NCBI RefSeq assembly: GCF_000024545.1
Contig: NC_013947.1
Span: 6,386,001 to 6,450,000, forward strand
Source: Stackebrandtia nassauensis DSM 44728
Lineage (GTDB): Bacteria; Actinomycetota; Actinomycetes; Mycobacteriales; Micromonosporaceae
DNA: 64,000 bases
Direction: 5' to 3'
The position numbers and the translations under genes were made by a program. Shown piece after piece: positions 10,083-18,076 of the stretch; the first letter of the stretch is position 1; every line of letters begins with the position of its first letter. Under the pieces are notes generated by a model. It worked only from the letters and a program-made list of their open reading frames with translations, did not search any database and had not been told where the DNA came from.

Positions 10083-10092
10083 GATCCGCGTC

Positions 10093-10551
10093 TCAGGCCC
10101 AAGTCACTCCGGCTTCCTGCCGGGTGATCGCGTTGACGCGGTTGACGAAGTTGATCAGGCCGATGAAGGCGACGAGGGCGGCCAGCTGCTTCTCGTCGTA
10201 GTGCTTGGCGGCGTTGTCCCAGATCTCGTCGGAGACGGACTCGGGACGGTCGGCGATGCGGGTTCCCGCCTCGGCCAGCGCCAGGGCGGCCTTCTCGGCG
10301 TCGGTGAACAGCGGCGATTCGCGCCAGATCGCCACCGAGTGGAGGCGTTCGTCGGTCTCGCCGTTCTTCTTGGCCGCGTCGACGCCGCCGTAGACACACA
10401 CGCCACAGCCGTTGATCTGGCTGATGCGCAGGTGGACCAGTTCCATCGTGCTTCCCGACACACCGGCCGTGCCCAGCGCCTTGTTCAGGTGCAGGAAGGG
10501 CTTGTTGAGGTCGGGCAGCAGCATCATCGGGTTGTTCAAGCGAGCGTTCAT
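10093..10551 (-). CDS. Carboxymuconolactone decarboxylase family protein (AhpD-like)
   Basis: A 152-residue all-helical protein of the CMD/AhpD family, containing a CxxC pair in NGCGVCVYGG at about residues 50-59. Alkylhydroperoxidase-type members normally read CxxCxxxH; here the position where the His is expected is not histidine, so classical peroxidase chemistry is uncertain. It is divergent from an ECF sigma factor with a C-terminal SnoaL-like extension. That pairing is well known for ECF41-type sigma factors, whose partner genes encode carboxymuconolactone decarboxylases, oxidoreductases or epimerases. Confidence 0.87.
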   Translation of the reverse strand: MNARLNNPMMLLPDLNKPFLHLNKALGTAGVSGSTMELVHLRISQINGCGVCVYGGVDAAKKNGETDERLHSVAIWRESPLFTDAEKAALALAEAGTRIADRPESVSDEIWDNAAKHYDEKQLAALVAFIGLINFVNRVNAITRQEAGVTWA

Positions 10552-10626
10552 GGTTAGCTTTACTCCTGGTTCGTGGTTTGTTGGCTTCTCACCTCATTGA
10601 CGAACCGCGACGGAGGAACCAGACAC

Positions 10627-11496
10627 GTGGACGAGAAAAAACTTTTGGCCGAGCGTTTCGAGGCGCATCGGGACCATCTGCGCGCGGTGGCGTACCGGAT
10701 TCTGGGTTCGCTGGCCGAGGCCGAGGACGCGGTGCAGGAGACCTGGCTCAAGGCCGAGCGCGCCGACACCACCCAGGTCGAGAACCTGGGCGGCTGGCTG
10801 ACGACCGTGACCGGGCGCGTGTGTCTGGACATGTTGCGGTCCAAGAAATCCCGACGCGAGGACTCACTGGACGACAAGCCCACCGAGCCGGTCGTCAGGG
10901 TGCATCGCCGCACCGACCCCGAGGAGGAGGCGCTGCTGGCCGACTCGGTGGGGTTGGCCCTGCTGGTGGTGCTGGACACGCTGTCGCCCGTGGAGCGGCT
11001 GGCGTTCGTCCTGCACGACATGTTCGCGGTCCCGTTCGCCGACATCGCGCCGATCGTGGAGCGCAGTCCGGAGACGACGCAGCGGCTGGCCAGCCGGGCC
11101 CGGCAGCGGGTGCGGGGCAAGTCGGTCGCCGAGGACGCCGACCGGTCGCGTCGGCACAAGGCCGTCGACGCGTTCCTGCGCGCCGCCCGCGAGGGCGAGT
11201 TCGAGAAGCTGCTGGCGATGCTGGCCCCCGACGTGAAGTTCCGCGCCGACGAGGCGGCGGCCCGGCTGGGTGGCACGGCGCTGCTCGACGGGGCCCGGTC
11301 GGTGGCCGAGAACTTCAACGGTCAGGCGCAGCTGGCACGCACGGTGCTGCTGGACGGCGAGGCGGGTGCGCTGGTGGCGCCGCGCGGCAAGCTGCTGCTG
11401 GTGCTGGAGGTGCGATTCGACGGCGACCTCATCTCGGAGATCACCGCGATCGCGGACTCCGACCGGCTGGCCCAGATGGAGGTGTCGCTGCCGTAG
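10627..11496 (+). CDS. ECF RNA polymerase sigma factor, SigJ/ECF41-like with SnoaL-like C-terminal domain
   Basis: The GTG at 10627 follows GGAGGAACC, giving 289 residues. Region 2 (HRDHLRAVAYRILGS, AEDAVQETWLK) and region 4 (LSPVERLAFVLHDMF, then the HTH around IAPIVERSPETTQRL) are clear. They are followed by a 110-residue SnoaL-like domain (AFLRAAREGEFEKLLAMLAPDVKF). In ECF41 members this extension modulates activity in place of an anti-sigma factor. The exact C-terminal ECF41 signature is not obvious. The divergent CMD-family gene is the probable target. Confidence 0.9.
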   Translation: MDEKKLLAERFEAHRDHLRAVAYRILGSLAEAEDAVQETWLKAERADTTQVENLGGWLTTVTGRVCLDMLRSKKSRREDSLDDKPTEPVVRVHRRTDPEEEALLADSVGLALLVVLDTLSPVERLAFVLHDMFAVPFADIAPIVERSPETTQRLASRARQRVRGKSVAEDADRSRRHKAVDAFLRAAREGEFEKLLAMLAPDVKFRADEAAARLGGTALLDGARSVAENFNGQAQLARTVLLDGEAGALVAPRGKLLLVLEVRFDGDLISEITAIADSDRLAQMEVSLP

Positions 11497-11508
11497 CCGG
11501 CAGCGGTC

Positions 11509-11534
11509 GGGGCGGCGGCCGAAGCCACCGCCCC
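11509..11534. terminator. Hairpin between sigma factor and beta-propeller genes
   Basis: An 11-bp GC-rich stem with one mismatch (11509-11519 with 11524-11534) and a 4-nt loop lies between two convergent genes, directly after the sigma-factor stop. Confidence 0.45.
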
Positions 11535-11548
11535 CAAACCGGGTGTCC

Positions 11549-13456
11549 TCAGTTGTAGGGCAGCCACTCGCGTTCTTCGAGACTGTCGAGGTCGCTGGCC
11601 ATCAGGCCCGCGTCGGAGATCGTCCACAGTGCGGTGCCGATGACGATGGAGCGGCCGACCGGCGCGTAGGACCTGGTCGCCTCGTGTTCGATGCTGCCCA
11701 CCTTGGACAGTTTCTCCTCGCCGATCTTCAGCGCCAGCATGCTGTTGCCGCCGCCGTCGTAGCTGGCGACCGGGACGACGACGAGTTCCTCGTCCTCCCA
11801 GTAGAGGAAGGCGTGCGGGTCGTACTCGACCTCGGAGATGTCCGCGTCGATGTCGTAGGTGTCCATCTGGGTGGGATCGGACGGGTCACTGACGTCGAAC
11901 AGCGACACCTGGGTGCCGGTGATGGTGCCGTCATCGGTGCCGGACTTGCCGACGCCGATCAGGCGGTCGTTCGAGACCGGGTGCAGGTAGGCCGAGTAGC
12001 CGGGGATCTTGAGTTCGCCGGTCTTCTTGGGTTTCTCGGGGTTCGACAGGTCGATCGTGTACAGCGGGTCGGTCTGGCGGAACGTCACCACGTATCCGGT
12101 GTCCTTGATGAACCGCACCGCTTTGATCTGTTCGTCCTTGCCGAGCCCGCCGACCTTGCCGACCCGTTTCAGCGAGTCCTTGCCGACCTTGAGGGTGTAG
12201 ACGCTGCTGGACGACTTCTTCGCCACCTCGCCGTCCTGGCTCCACTGTGGCTGTTTGGTCGTCGCCACCCGCAGGTGTCCGTCGTATTCGGACATCGAGT
12301 ACTGGTTGAGCAGGTAGCCGGGCACCTTCTCGGAGGACTCGAACTTCACCTTCTCGCCGGTGATGCCGAAGCGGTACAGCTCGGTGGCGTCGCTGCTGGA
12401 TTGGCTGTCCTCCCGGGCGGCGAACTCGGTGCGGTTGTTGGCGATGTAGATGGCGTCGGCGGTGCCGTAGACGGTCTCGCCGTCGGCTTCCAGGCTCAGC
12501 GGTTTGCCGTCGTCGAGTTTGCGGGTCAGGTCGAAGGACAGGATCGTCAGCGTCGCCGAACCGGAGTACTCCGTCGGCCGGGCCAGCGAGCGGCACGGGA
12601 CCTGCTTCTCCTTGTCCCCCACGCTGTAGCGCGGCAGCCAGTCCTCGATGGTGGAGTCGTCGATGGCGTCCTCGCGGGCGTCGGTACTGTCCTCGAACAG
12701 GCCCGGCTCCTGGTACGGCAGCCGCGGGTTGGAGCTGATGACGACGCGGGACATCTCCTCGACCGATCGAGCGTCCACAAACGAGCCTTCGATGGTGTAG
12801 TCGTTGATGACCTTGGGATCCGAGGTCGACAGGTCGACGAGGGTCAGCGTGGTCGCCGAGGGCGTGTAGCTGTCCTCCTTCTTCCACTCCTCGGGGATCG
12901 ACTGGGTGGAGTACGGCGAGATCACCAGCGCCCGGTCGCCGTGCAGCAGCAGCGTCGCGCCGGAACCGTATTCCTCGGCTTCGGCGATCTTGACGCTGCC
13001 GGAGAAGTCCTCGTCCTCGGCGTCGACGACCCACAACCGCCCCTGCGACAGCGACACGATGCGCTCGCCGTCGGTCTTGACGATGTCGGGTTCGTCGACG
13101 CCCTCCTCCTGCACGTTGGTGCCGGAGTGGTCGCCGCCGGATTCGCTGTTGGAGTCGCTGGGACCGGCGGCCTTGTCCTGGCCGGAGCCGTCCTCGGCCC
13201 TCGCCTCCTCGTCGGTGGTGTAGCCGCCGAATCCGGAGGCCTCCAGGTCCGCCTTCGCCTTGGCCTTCAGCTCTTCGAGTGCTTCGTCGCAGGAGTCGAA
13301 GGACGTCAGGGCGCCGCTCAGCCTCGGGGCGCCGCCGTCGCCCTCGATCGTGCCGCCGCCGCCCTGGCTGCTGGTGCACGCGGCGGTGAAAGCGATGGCG
13401 CACAGGCCGATCGTCGCCAGCGCGATGTTGCGGCGGGGGTATTCAGTGGGTCGCAT
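11549..13456 (-). CDS. Secreted beta-propeller lipoprotein (Beta_propel family)
   Basis: I take the ATG at 13456, where a typical signal sequence starts: basic residues, then an Ala/Leu-rich core ending in FTAAC, with the Cys at about residue 27 as lipobox cysteine. The longer in-frame N terminus would bury this signal. The mature part begins with a Gly-rich linker. The family signature NVQEEGVDEPDIVKTDGERI (about residue 130) introduces repeated blades with WVVD, TLVDLS and TIDLS strands. The product has about 635 residues and probably sits on the outer face of the membrane. Its function is unknown, though these proteins are predicted propeller scaffolds. It is monocistronic and divergent from the amidinohydrolase. 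Confidence 0.85.
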   Translation of the reverse strand: MRPTEYPRRNIALATIGLCAIAFTAACTSSQGGGGTIEGDGGAPRLSGALTSFDSCDEALEELKAKAKADLEASGFGGYTTDEEARAEDGSGQDKAAGPSDSNSESGGDHSGTNVQEEGVDEPDIVKTDGERIVSLSQGRLWVVDAEDEDFSGSVKIAEAEEYGSGATLLLHGDRALVISPYSTQSIPEEWKKEDSYTPSATTLTLVDLSTSDPKVINDYTIEGSFVDARSVEEMSRVVISSNPRLPYQEPGLFEDSTDAREDAIDDSTIEDWLPRYSVGDKEKQVPCRSLARPTEYSGSATLTILSFDLTRKLDDGKPLSLEADGETVYGTADAIYIANNRTEFAAREDSQSSSDATELYRFGITGEKVKFESSEKVPGYLLNQYSMSEYDGHLRVATTKQPQWSQDGEVAKKSSSSVYTLKVGKDSLKRVGKVGGLGKDEQIKAVRFIKDTGYVVTFRQTDPLYTIDLSNPEKPKKTGELKIPGYSAYLHPVSNDRLIGVGKSGTDDGTITGTQVSLFDVSDPSDPTQMDTYDIDADISEVEYDPHAFLYWEDEELVVVPVASYDGGGNSMLALKIGEEKLSKVGSIEHEATRSYAPVGRSIVIGTALWTISDAGLMASDLDSLEEREWLPYN

Positions 13457-13543
13457 GGCTATGTGACGGCCGGGTTCGCTGAATGGTTCCCGATGGCCTA
13501 TCTCATTGTCAGATGACGGCTTGATCATTTAGGATTTCGCTTC

Positions 13544-14359
13544 GTGACTGCCGAAACCGCTCGCGAGCGCCAGTACCTGCTGGCCACGCCTACCCATTTC
13601 ACCGTCGCCTACGCGATCAACCCGTGGATGGACGCCACCGAGCCGGTCGACACCGCGCGGGCCATCGAGCAGTGGCAGGGACTTGTCACCGCGCTCACCG
13701 ACCGCGGCCACCGGGTGCACGTCCTCGACCCGGAGCCGGGACTGCCGGACATGGTGTACGCCGCCAACGGCGCCTTCAGCGTGGGCGGGGTCGTGTTCGG
13801 CGCCAAGTTCCGCTACCCGCAGCGCGCCGCCGAGGCGGCCGCCCACGAGAAGTGGTACCGCGAGCGCGGCTGGCGCTTCGTCGCCCCGGCCGAGGTCAAC
13901 GAGGGCGAGGGCGACTTCGCGTACGTGCCGGGCCCGGGTCTGGCGCTGGCCGGATACGGCTTCCGCACCGAACCCCGCGCCCACGCCGAGGCCGCCGAGG
14001 CCCTGAAGCGGCCGGTCATCTCACTGAAGCTGGTCGACGAGCGGTTCTACCACCTGGACACGGCGCTGACGGTCCTGGACGACGACACCATCGCCTACTA
14101 CCCGCAGGCGTTCTCGGCCGCCTCGCAGGAGATCCTGCGGCGGCTGTTCCCGACGGCGGTCATCGCCGACGAGGCCGACGCGCTGGCGTTCGGGCTGAAC
14201 CTGGTCTCCGACGACAAGCACGTGTTCATCAACGCCGAGGCCACCGGCATGGCCGACAAGCTCGCGGCGCGCGGCTACGAGCCGGTCGTGGTGGACCTGT
14301 CGGAACTGAAGAAGGGCGGCGGCAGCGTCAAGTGCTGCATCGCGGAGCTGCGGGACTGA
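13544..14359 (+). CDS. Dimethylarginine dimethylaminohydrolase-like amidinotransferase-fold enzyme
   Basis: A 271-residue cytosolic protein of the pentein/amidinotransferase superfamily, starting at a GTG after TTAGGAT. Visible active-site elements are the PDMVYAANGAFSVGG segment (residues about 67-81), RFYHLDTAL with the catalytic His (about 166), and the C-terminal Cys in GGSVKCCIAELRD. This layout fits DDAH, which hydrolyses methylated arginines to citrulline and methylamines. An arginine/ornithine-processing relative cannot be excluded. Its end overlaps the convergent gene at 14328 by 32 bp. Confidence 0.85.
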   Translation: MTAETARERQYLLATPTHFTVAYAINPWMDATEPVDTARAIEQWQGLVTALTDRGHRVHVLDPEPGLPDMVYAANGAFSVGGVVFGAKFRYPQRAAEAAAHEKWYRERGWRFVAPAEVNEGEGDFAYVPGPGLALAGYGFRTEPRAHAEAAEALKRPVISLKLVDERFYHLDTALTVLDDDTIAYYPQAFSAASQEILRRLFPTAVIADEADALAFGLNLVSDDKHVFINAEATGMADKLAARGYEPVVVDLSELKKGGGSVKCCIAELRD

Positions 14360-14840
14360 CCCTTAACCAGGTGTCGTGCCGGAATCGTTGCCGGCGCAAC
14401 CGGGCCAGGCCGCTGGCGTAGTCGGCCAGCACCGCGTCGACGGCGGTTTGTGCTTCGGCGATCAGCTCGGCGCCGTCCAGGGCGTCCATCGCGTTGTCAG
14501 CGAGCACGCAGCGCCAGGTGACGAGGCCGCGGCTGCCCAGCCGCAGCCAGCCCCGCCGCGACGAACCGTTCGCCCTGAGATCGTCCGCGGCGCGGGCCTT
14601 GGCGCCCCGGATCTCGCGGCGGGCCTCGAAATACGCGGCGAAGGATGGACCGAGCAGCGCCGTGAACTGGCCCTCGAAGCGCCGGGCGTCGTAGTCGCGG
14701 ATCGCCGCCGAGCGGACGGACAGCGTGACCGAGGGGCCCTGCCGGATGACGAGCCGCAGCAGGCCGTCGGGCGAGGACCCCTCGACGGCGAGGTTGTCCA
14801 GCCGCCGGTACTTGTCGGCGGGGCTGGTCACTCCGGCCAC
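14328..14840 (-). CDS. Unknown protein, last gene of the T7SS-like operon
   Basis: A 170-residue soluble protein with no recognised domain. Residues about 20-65 (GSSPDGLLRLVIRQGPSVTL and following) have the strand pattern of YbaB-like proteins that recur beside type VII secretion genes. That is a weak resemblance only. A helical middle rich in Ala/Arg follows, then a basic tail. It overlaps the upstream gene by 13 bp, so it is cotranslated with it, and overlaps the convergent amidinohydrolase by 32 bp. Confidence 0.7.
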   Translation of the reverse strand: MAGVTSPADKYRRLDNLAVEGSSPDGLLRLVIRQGPSVTLSVRSAAIRDYDARRFEGQFTALLGPSFAAYFEARREIRGAKARAADDLRANGSSRRGWLRLGSRGLVTWRCVLADNAMDALDGAELIAEAQTAVDAVLADYASGLARLRRQRFRHDTWLRVSPAAPRCST

Positions 14841-15892
14841 ATCGACGTGCGGATCGTGTCGGCCGACGGCGGACTGCCGGGTTCGCCCACGATGCTGGGT
14901 CGCGGGATCGTGAACAGCGTGAAACCGTAGTCGTCGTTGGGGGCCTGTAGCGCCTTTTCCATCATTCCGACGTTCTCGCGCAGCGTCGAGGTGATCTCGG
15001 CGAGCGACTTCTCGTACTCGTCGTGCATCTTCTTCAGCGCCGTACCCATCTTCTCGATGACGTGAGCGGGCGTCTCGGACATGAAGTCCAGGGATTCCTT
15101 CTTCGGCAGTTCGTCCTTGGCCAGGCCGACCACGACCCCCAGGGTCGCGGAGCCGATCGCGACGCCCAACGGCGGGTTCGCGATGGTCGCGGTGCCGATG
15201 GCGACCGCCGCGCCCGCGACGAAGATGGCGGTCTTCAGCTCGTCGCCGTCCAGGAAGTCGAGGGTGTTCTTGGCTTCGTTGAGGGCGCTGATCACCTCGT
15301 CGACGATTCCCGTCAGCGTCTGGCGTTTGCGGAGATTGACGAGGTAGATCGCCTCGGTGGCCTGCGTGAACACGTTGAGGGCGAAGACGTTGTTCTTGTG
15401 GATGACGTCGATCGGGTTGACGACCGCGTGACGCAGGTTCTCGGCGAACAGCCCGTTCCAGTCACGGACGTGCGCCTCCATCGAATCCATGTGGTCGTCC
15501 ATGGTCGCGTCGAGCAGGCCCGGGAATGAGTCACTGGAGCTTCCCGGCGCGACCATCTTGATCGTGCCGTCGGCGACCCCCAGCCGGTGCTCGACCTGCT
15601 TCACCGACTTGACGAGCGCGTCCAGCTCGGCCGGGTAGGGACGGATGTGTTCCAGGATCTGGTCGGTGTACTGGCGGTAGTAGCCCGACACGGACGCCTT
15701 GTCGCTGTCGTAGCAGATGGGCCCGGGTCCGATGGCGACATCGTCGCCGCCGCAGGGTTCGCCGTTGGCGTGTTTGACGGCGTCGCGGGTGTTGTGGTCG
15801 GAGTCGCGTTGGGCACTGCTCTTGAAGGTCACCTCCATCGCCAGCTTGTGGATCTTCTCGGCCTTTTCCTTCAGTTCCTCGGGGCCATACAT
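14828..15892 (-). CDS. Unknown helical protein with hydrophobic hairpin, T7SS-like operon
   Basis: A 354-residue protein. The N-terminal half is helical and charged, with helices like those of WXG100/LXG-type secreted proteins (KAEKIHKLAMEV, QYTDQILEHIRPYPAELDALVKSVKQVEHRL). Residues about 225-260 form two glycine-rich hydrophobic segments (FVAGAAVAIGTATIANPPLGVAIG), and a coiled coil follows (about 285-315). Two Cys lie near residues 48 and 59. No catalytic motif is visible. A secreted or membrane-inserting effector is possible but unproven. The ATG at 15892 lies 12 bp after the preceding gene. Confidence 0.75.
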   Translation of the reverse strand: MYGPEELKEKAEKIHKLAMEVTFKSSAQRDSDHNTRDAVKHANGEPCGGDDVAIGPGPICYDSDKASVSGYYRQYTDQILEHIRPYPAELDALVKSVKQVEHRLGVADGTIKMVAPGSSSDSFPGLLDATMDDHMDSMEAHVRDWNGLFAENLRHAVVNPIDVIHKNNVFALNVFTQATEAIYLVNLRKRQTLTGIVDEVISALNEAKNTLDFLDGDELKTAIFVAGAAVAIGTATIANPPLGVAIGSATLGVVVGLAKDELPKKESLDFMSETPAHVIEKMGTALKKMHDEYEKSLAEITSTLRENVGMMEKALQAPNDDYGFTLFTIPRPSIVGEPGSPPSADTIRTSMWPE

Positions 15893-15904
15893 GGCGACTC
15901 CTTG

Positions 15905-16336
15905 TCAGCTCGGGTAGACCGGTTCGCGGGGCACGTCGTCCGGTTCGGTTGGCGGGGACGGATTGTCGTAGGACCGGCCGTCGAGACCCTTGCCGGTCTT
16001 GATGATCGAGTCGAGTTCCCGCTTGGCGTGCTCGTCCTGTTCGGTGAACGCGGTGACGGCGTTGTTCACGGCTTCCTGGACGCGCAGCAGGTTGTCGGCG
16101 TTGGTGGCCAGGACGCGTTGCAGCAGTTGCCGCATCGCCTCCCACTCGGGGTGGGGTTCGCTGCTGGCCTTGTCGAGCGCGTCGTCATGGGGGAAGGCGT
16201 TCTGGGCGGCGGCCTGGGTGTCGTTCAGCAGTTCGGTCGCGTCGGAGTACATGTCGGCCACCGCCGGTACGTGCACGTTCGCGAACAGATGCAGCTTGTG
16301 CAGCTCACCGCCGAAGCTGGTCCCGGGTTGGTTCAT
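15905..16336 (-). CDS. Small helical WXG-like protein
   Basis: The start is the ATG at 16336, whose A is also the last base of the upstream gene's TGA. The 143-residue product is mostly helical, with a hydrophobic heptad-like pattern through residues 10-125 and a Pro-rich acidic tail. Its size and helical-hairpin appearance suit an ESX/WXG100 partner, although the WXG tripeptide itself is absent. It probably pairs with the PPE-like product of the preceding gene. Confidence 0.75.
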   Translation of the reverse strand: MNQPGTSFGGELHKLHLFANVHVPAVADMYSDATELLNDTQAAAQNAFPHDDALDKASSEPHPEWEAMRQLLQRVLATNADNLLRVQEAVNNAVTAFTEQDEHAKRELDSIIKTGKGLDGRSYDNPSPPTEPDDVPREPVYPS

Positions 16337-17610
16337 CACTCGTCCTCGTTGTGTTCGAAGTAGACTCTCGGTTTGCGTTGCCTCATACCGTCGCGGGCGG
16401 CGACGGTGCCGGGATCGTGTTCGTGACCGCCGTGTCCCCTGTGGCCGCGAATGACGGGGGCGACGGTGGCGCGGTCGACCGTCCATTCCGTGGTGCGTTC
16501 ACCGTCGGCGCTCAGCGTCGCCTCCGGTTCACCGGACGCACGGACGGGTGTGCGCGTTGTGCCCGGTTTCGCTTGGGGGCCTTGGATCGACGCCCGAATG
16601 CCGCCTTCGCGCCGGAACCGGGGTGTCGCGGGCTTGGCGGGCTGTCGCGACCCGGTCGTGGGCCTCGGGTTGGCGGACTGCCGAGTCGGCGGGGTCGCGG
16701 ACGTCGGACTCACCTTGCCGCGCCACGACTGGATCGGTTGCGGCGTAACAGTCGTAGGCCGGGTGGGCGGCAAGGCCGGGGTGGGGCGGGCACCGTGGTT
16801 CACCGGGTTGACCAGGCCGCTCGGGCCGGGCCTTGGGGCAGGCTGCGGGCTTCCGTGGATCGGCAGGCCGGTCCGGCCGCCGATCACCGGCGGCAGGGTG
16901 GGCTGGGTCGGCACGTGGAACGTCGCGGACGTTGGCGTCGGCGTAGCGGTGGGTGCCGGTGCGGTGGTTTGCAGCTCCGGGCCGAACGACGCGACCGACC
17001 GGCCCCGATCGCCGTGGTAGCCACCGGACTGGTGCGCGCCGCTGTCGCCCGCGCCTTCTCGGCTCGGCCAGCCGCGACCGCCGCTGTACGTGGTGCCGTT
17101 GTCCCCCAGCCGATCGCTGTTGTGGGTCGGGGAGTCGACGGGTTTGCGGACGCCGCTGTAGGCGTCGAAGTCCTTGACCGACGCCGCCTCGCCGCGATAG
17201 TCGTCGGCGAACTTGGAGTACCTGGCCCGCATCTCCTGCTCGATCTCGGCGCGGGTCACCTTGTCCGTGGTGGCCTCGTAGCGTTTCCACAGCCGTTCCA
17301 ACTGGGTGTGGGTGTCGCCCCGGGCTTCGGCGACGCGTTCCATGGCCGCCTGGAGTTCGCCGGTGTTGGCCGCGTAGCCGCTCATGTGGGCGCGCAGTTT
17401 CGTCACCGCTTCGCCCAGGGCGGCGCCGAGGTGACCCTTGGCGTCGGCGGCGTCGAAGCCGAAGCGGCCGGTCTCGGACATCTCCTGGTTCTTGACGTCG
17501 AGGGAGTTGCCCAGTCGCCAGGCGCCCCAGGCTTGGCGGGACCATATGGGGGCGTTGGCCTCGGCGACCTGCGACCACTGCCAGATCTGTTCGGCGCTCA
17601 GTTCGCCCAT
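16336..17610 (-). CDS. PPE-like / WXG-domain protein with Pro-Thr-rich tail
   Basis: A 424-residue protein. Residues 1-165 are helical (IWQWSQVAEANAPIWSRQAWGAW at the start, then KLRAHMSGYAANTGELQ and a coiled region), like the N-terminal helical domain of WXG/PPE-type secretion substrates. Residues about 165-380 are low-complexity Pro/Thr/Gly. The last 50 residues carry WTVDRATVAPVI and HDPG, a tail often seen in actinobacterial T7SS-associated PPE-like proteins. I chose the ATG at 17610, which overlaps the upstream gene by 13 bp. The much longer upstream in-frame extension is antisense-like basic sequence. Confidence 0.75.
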   Translation of the reverse strand: MGELSAEQIWQWSQVAEANAPIWSRQAWGAWRLGNSLDVKNQEMSETGRFGFDAADAKGHLGAALGEAVTKLRAHMSGYAANTGELQAAMERVAEARGDTHTQLERLWKRYEATTDKVTRAEIEQEMRARYSKFADDYRGEAASVKDFDAYSGVRKPVDSPTHNSDRLGDNGTTYSGGRGWPSREGAGDSGAHQSGGYHGDRGRSVASFGPELQTTAPAPTATPTPTSATFHVPTQPTLPPVIGGRTGLPIHGSPQPAPRPGPSGLVNPVNHGARPTPALPPTRPTTVTPQPIQSWRGKVSPTSATPPTRQSANPRPTTGSRQPAKPATPRFRREGGIRASIQGPQAKPGTTRTPVRASGEPEATLSADGERTTEWTVDRATVAPVIRGHRGHGGHEHDPGTVAARDGMRQRKPRVYFEHNEDE

Positions 17611-17999
17611 GGCAGCCAGCCCTCCGGGAGGTAGTCGCGGGTGATCTCGCCGAGGCGTTCGGCCGAGATGACGTCGGTGTTGTCCATCTCGGATAGTGCT
17701 TGTTCGGCGATCGCGCCGAGGGCGTTGAGTCCTTCGAGGATCGCGCGGTGCTGGACGGCGGAATCGACCAGTTGGGTGGCGAAGCGGCCGCCCGCCTCGC
17801 CGACGCCGGGGCCGTCGGGGATCGGAACCGGCATGCCCGCGTGGACGCGTCCGGTGTTCGCGTCGGGGGTCATGTCCTGTTCGGGCAGACAGGCGTCCTC
17901 GCGCCACCCGGTCAGGTTCGCCGCTTCGGTCTGGCACCACCGGTAGAACCGGCGCATCGTCTCTCTGTTGACGACTACCTCGGTCACGCCCGCCTCCAT
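17598..17999 (-). CDS. Small unknown protein, first gene of the T7SS-like operon
   Basis: A 133-residue soluble protein with an N-terminal helical segment (MRRFYRWCQTEAANLTGWREDACL). A loop with two Cys follows, then a Gly-rich turn and a long C-terminal helix (RFATQLVDSAVQHRAILEGLNALGAIAEQAL). No database family is recognised. It is the promoter-proximal member of a five-gene minus-strand operon with overlaps of 13, 1 and 13 bp and one 12-bp gap. An ESX-substrate-like or chaperone-like role is inferred only from context. Confidence 0.72.
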   Translation of the reverse strand: MEAGVTEVVVNRETMRRFYRWCQTEAANLTGWREDACLPEQDMTPDANTGRVHAGMPVPIPDGPGVGEAGGRFATQLVDSAVQHRAILEGLNALGAIAEQALSEMDNTDVISAERLGEITRDYLPEGWLPWAN

Positions 18000-18076
18000 C
18001 TGTCGGCCTGGCTACCGATCCTGACGGACGTGACCGCTTCGGAGCCGTTTCCCGTACGACTCCGGACAGCCGGGGA

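Noticed and set aside
11270-13516. Long plus-strand open frame (748 codons) opposite the beta-propeller gene
   Set aside because: It is the Val/Gly/Arg-rich mirror of a high-GC coding strand, has no ribosome-binding site or domain, and covers a gene with clear signal peptide and family motifs.
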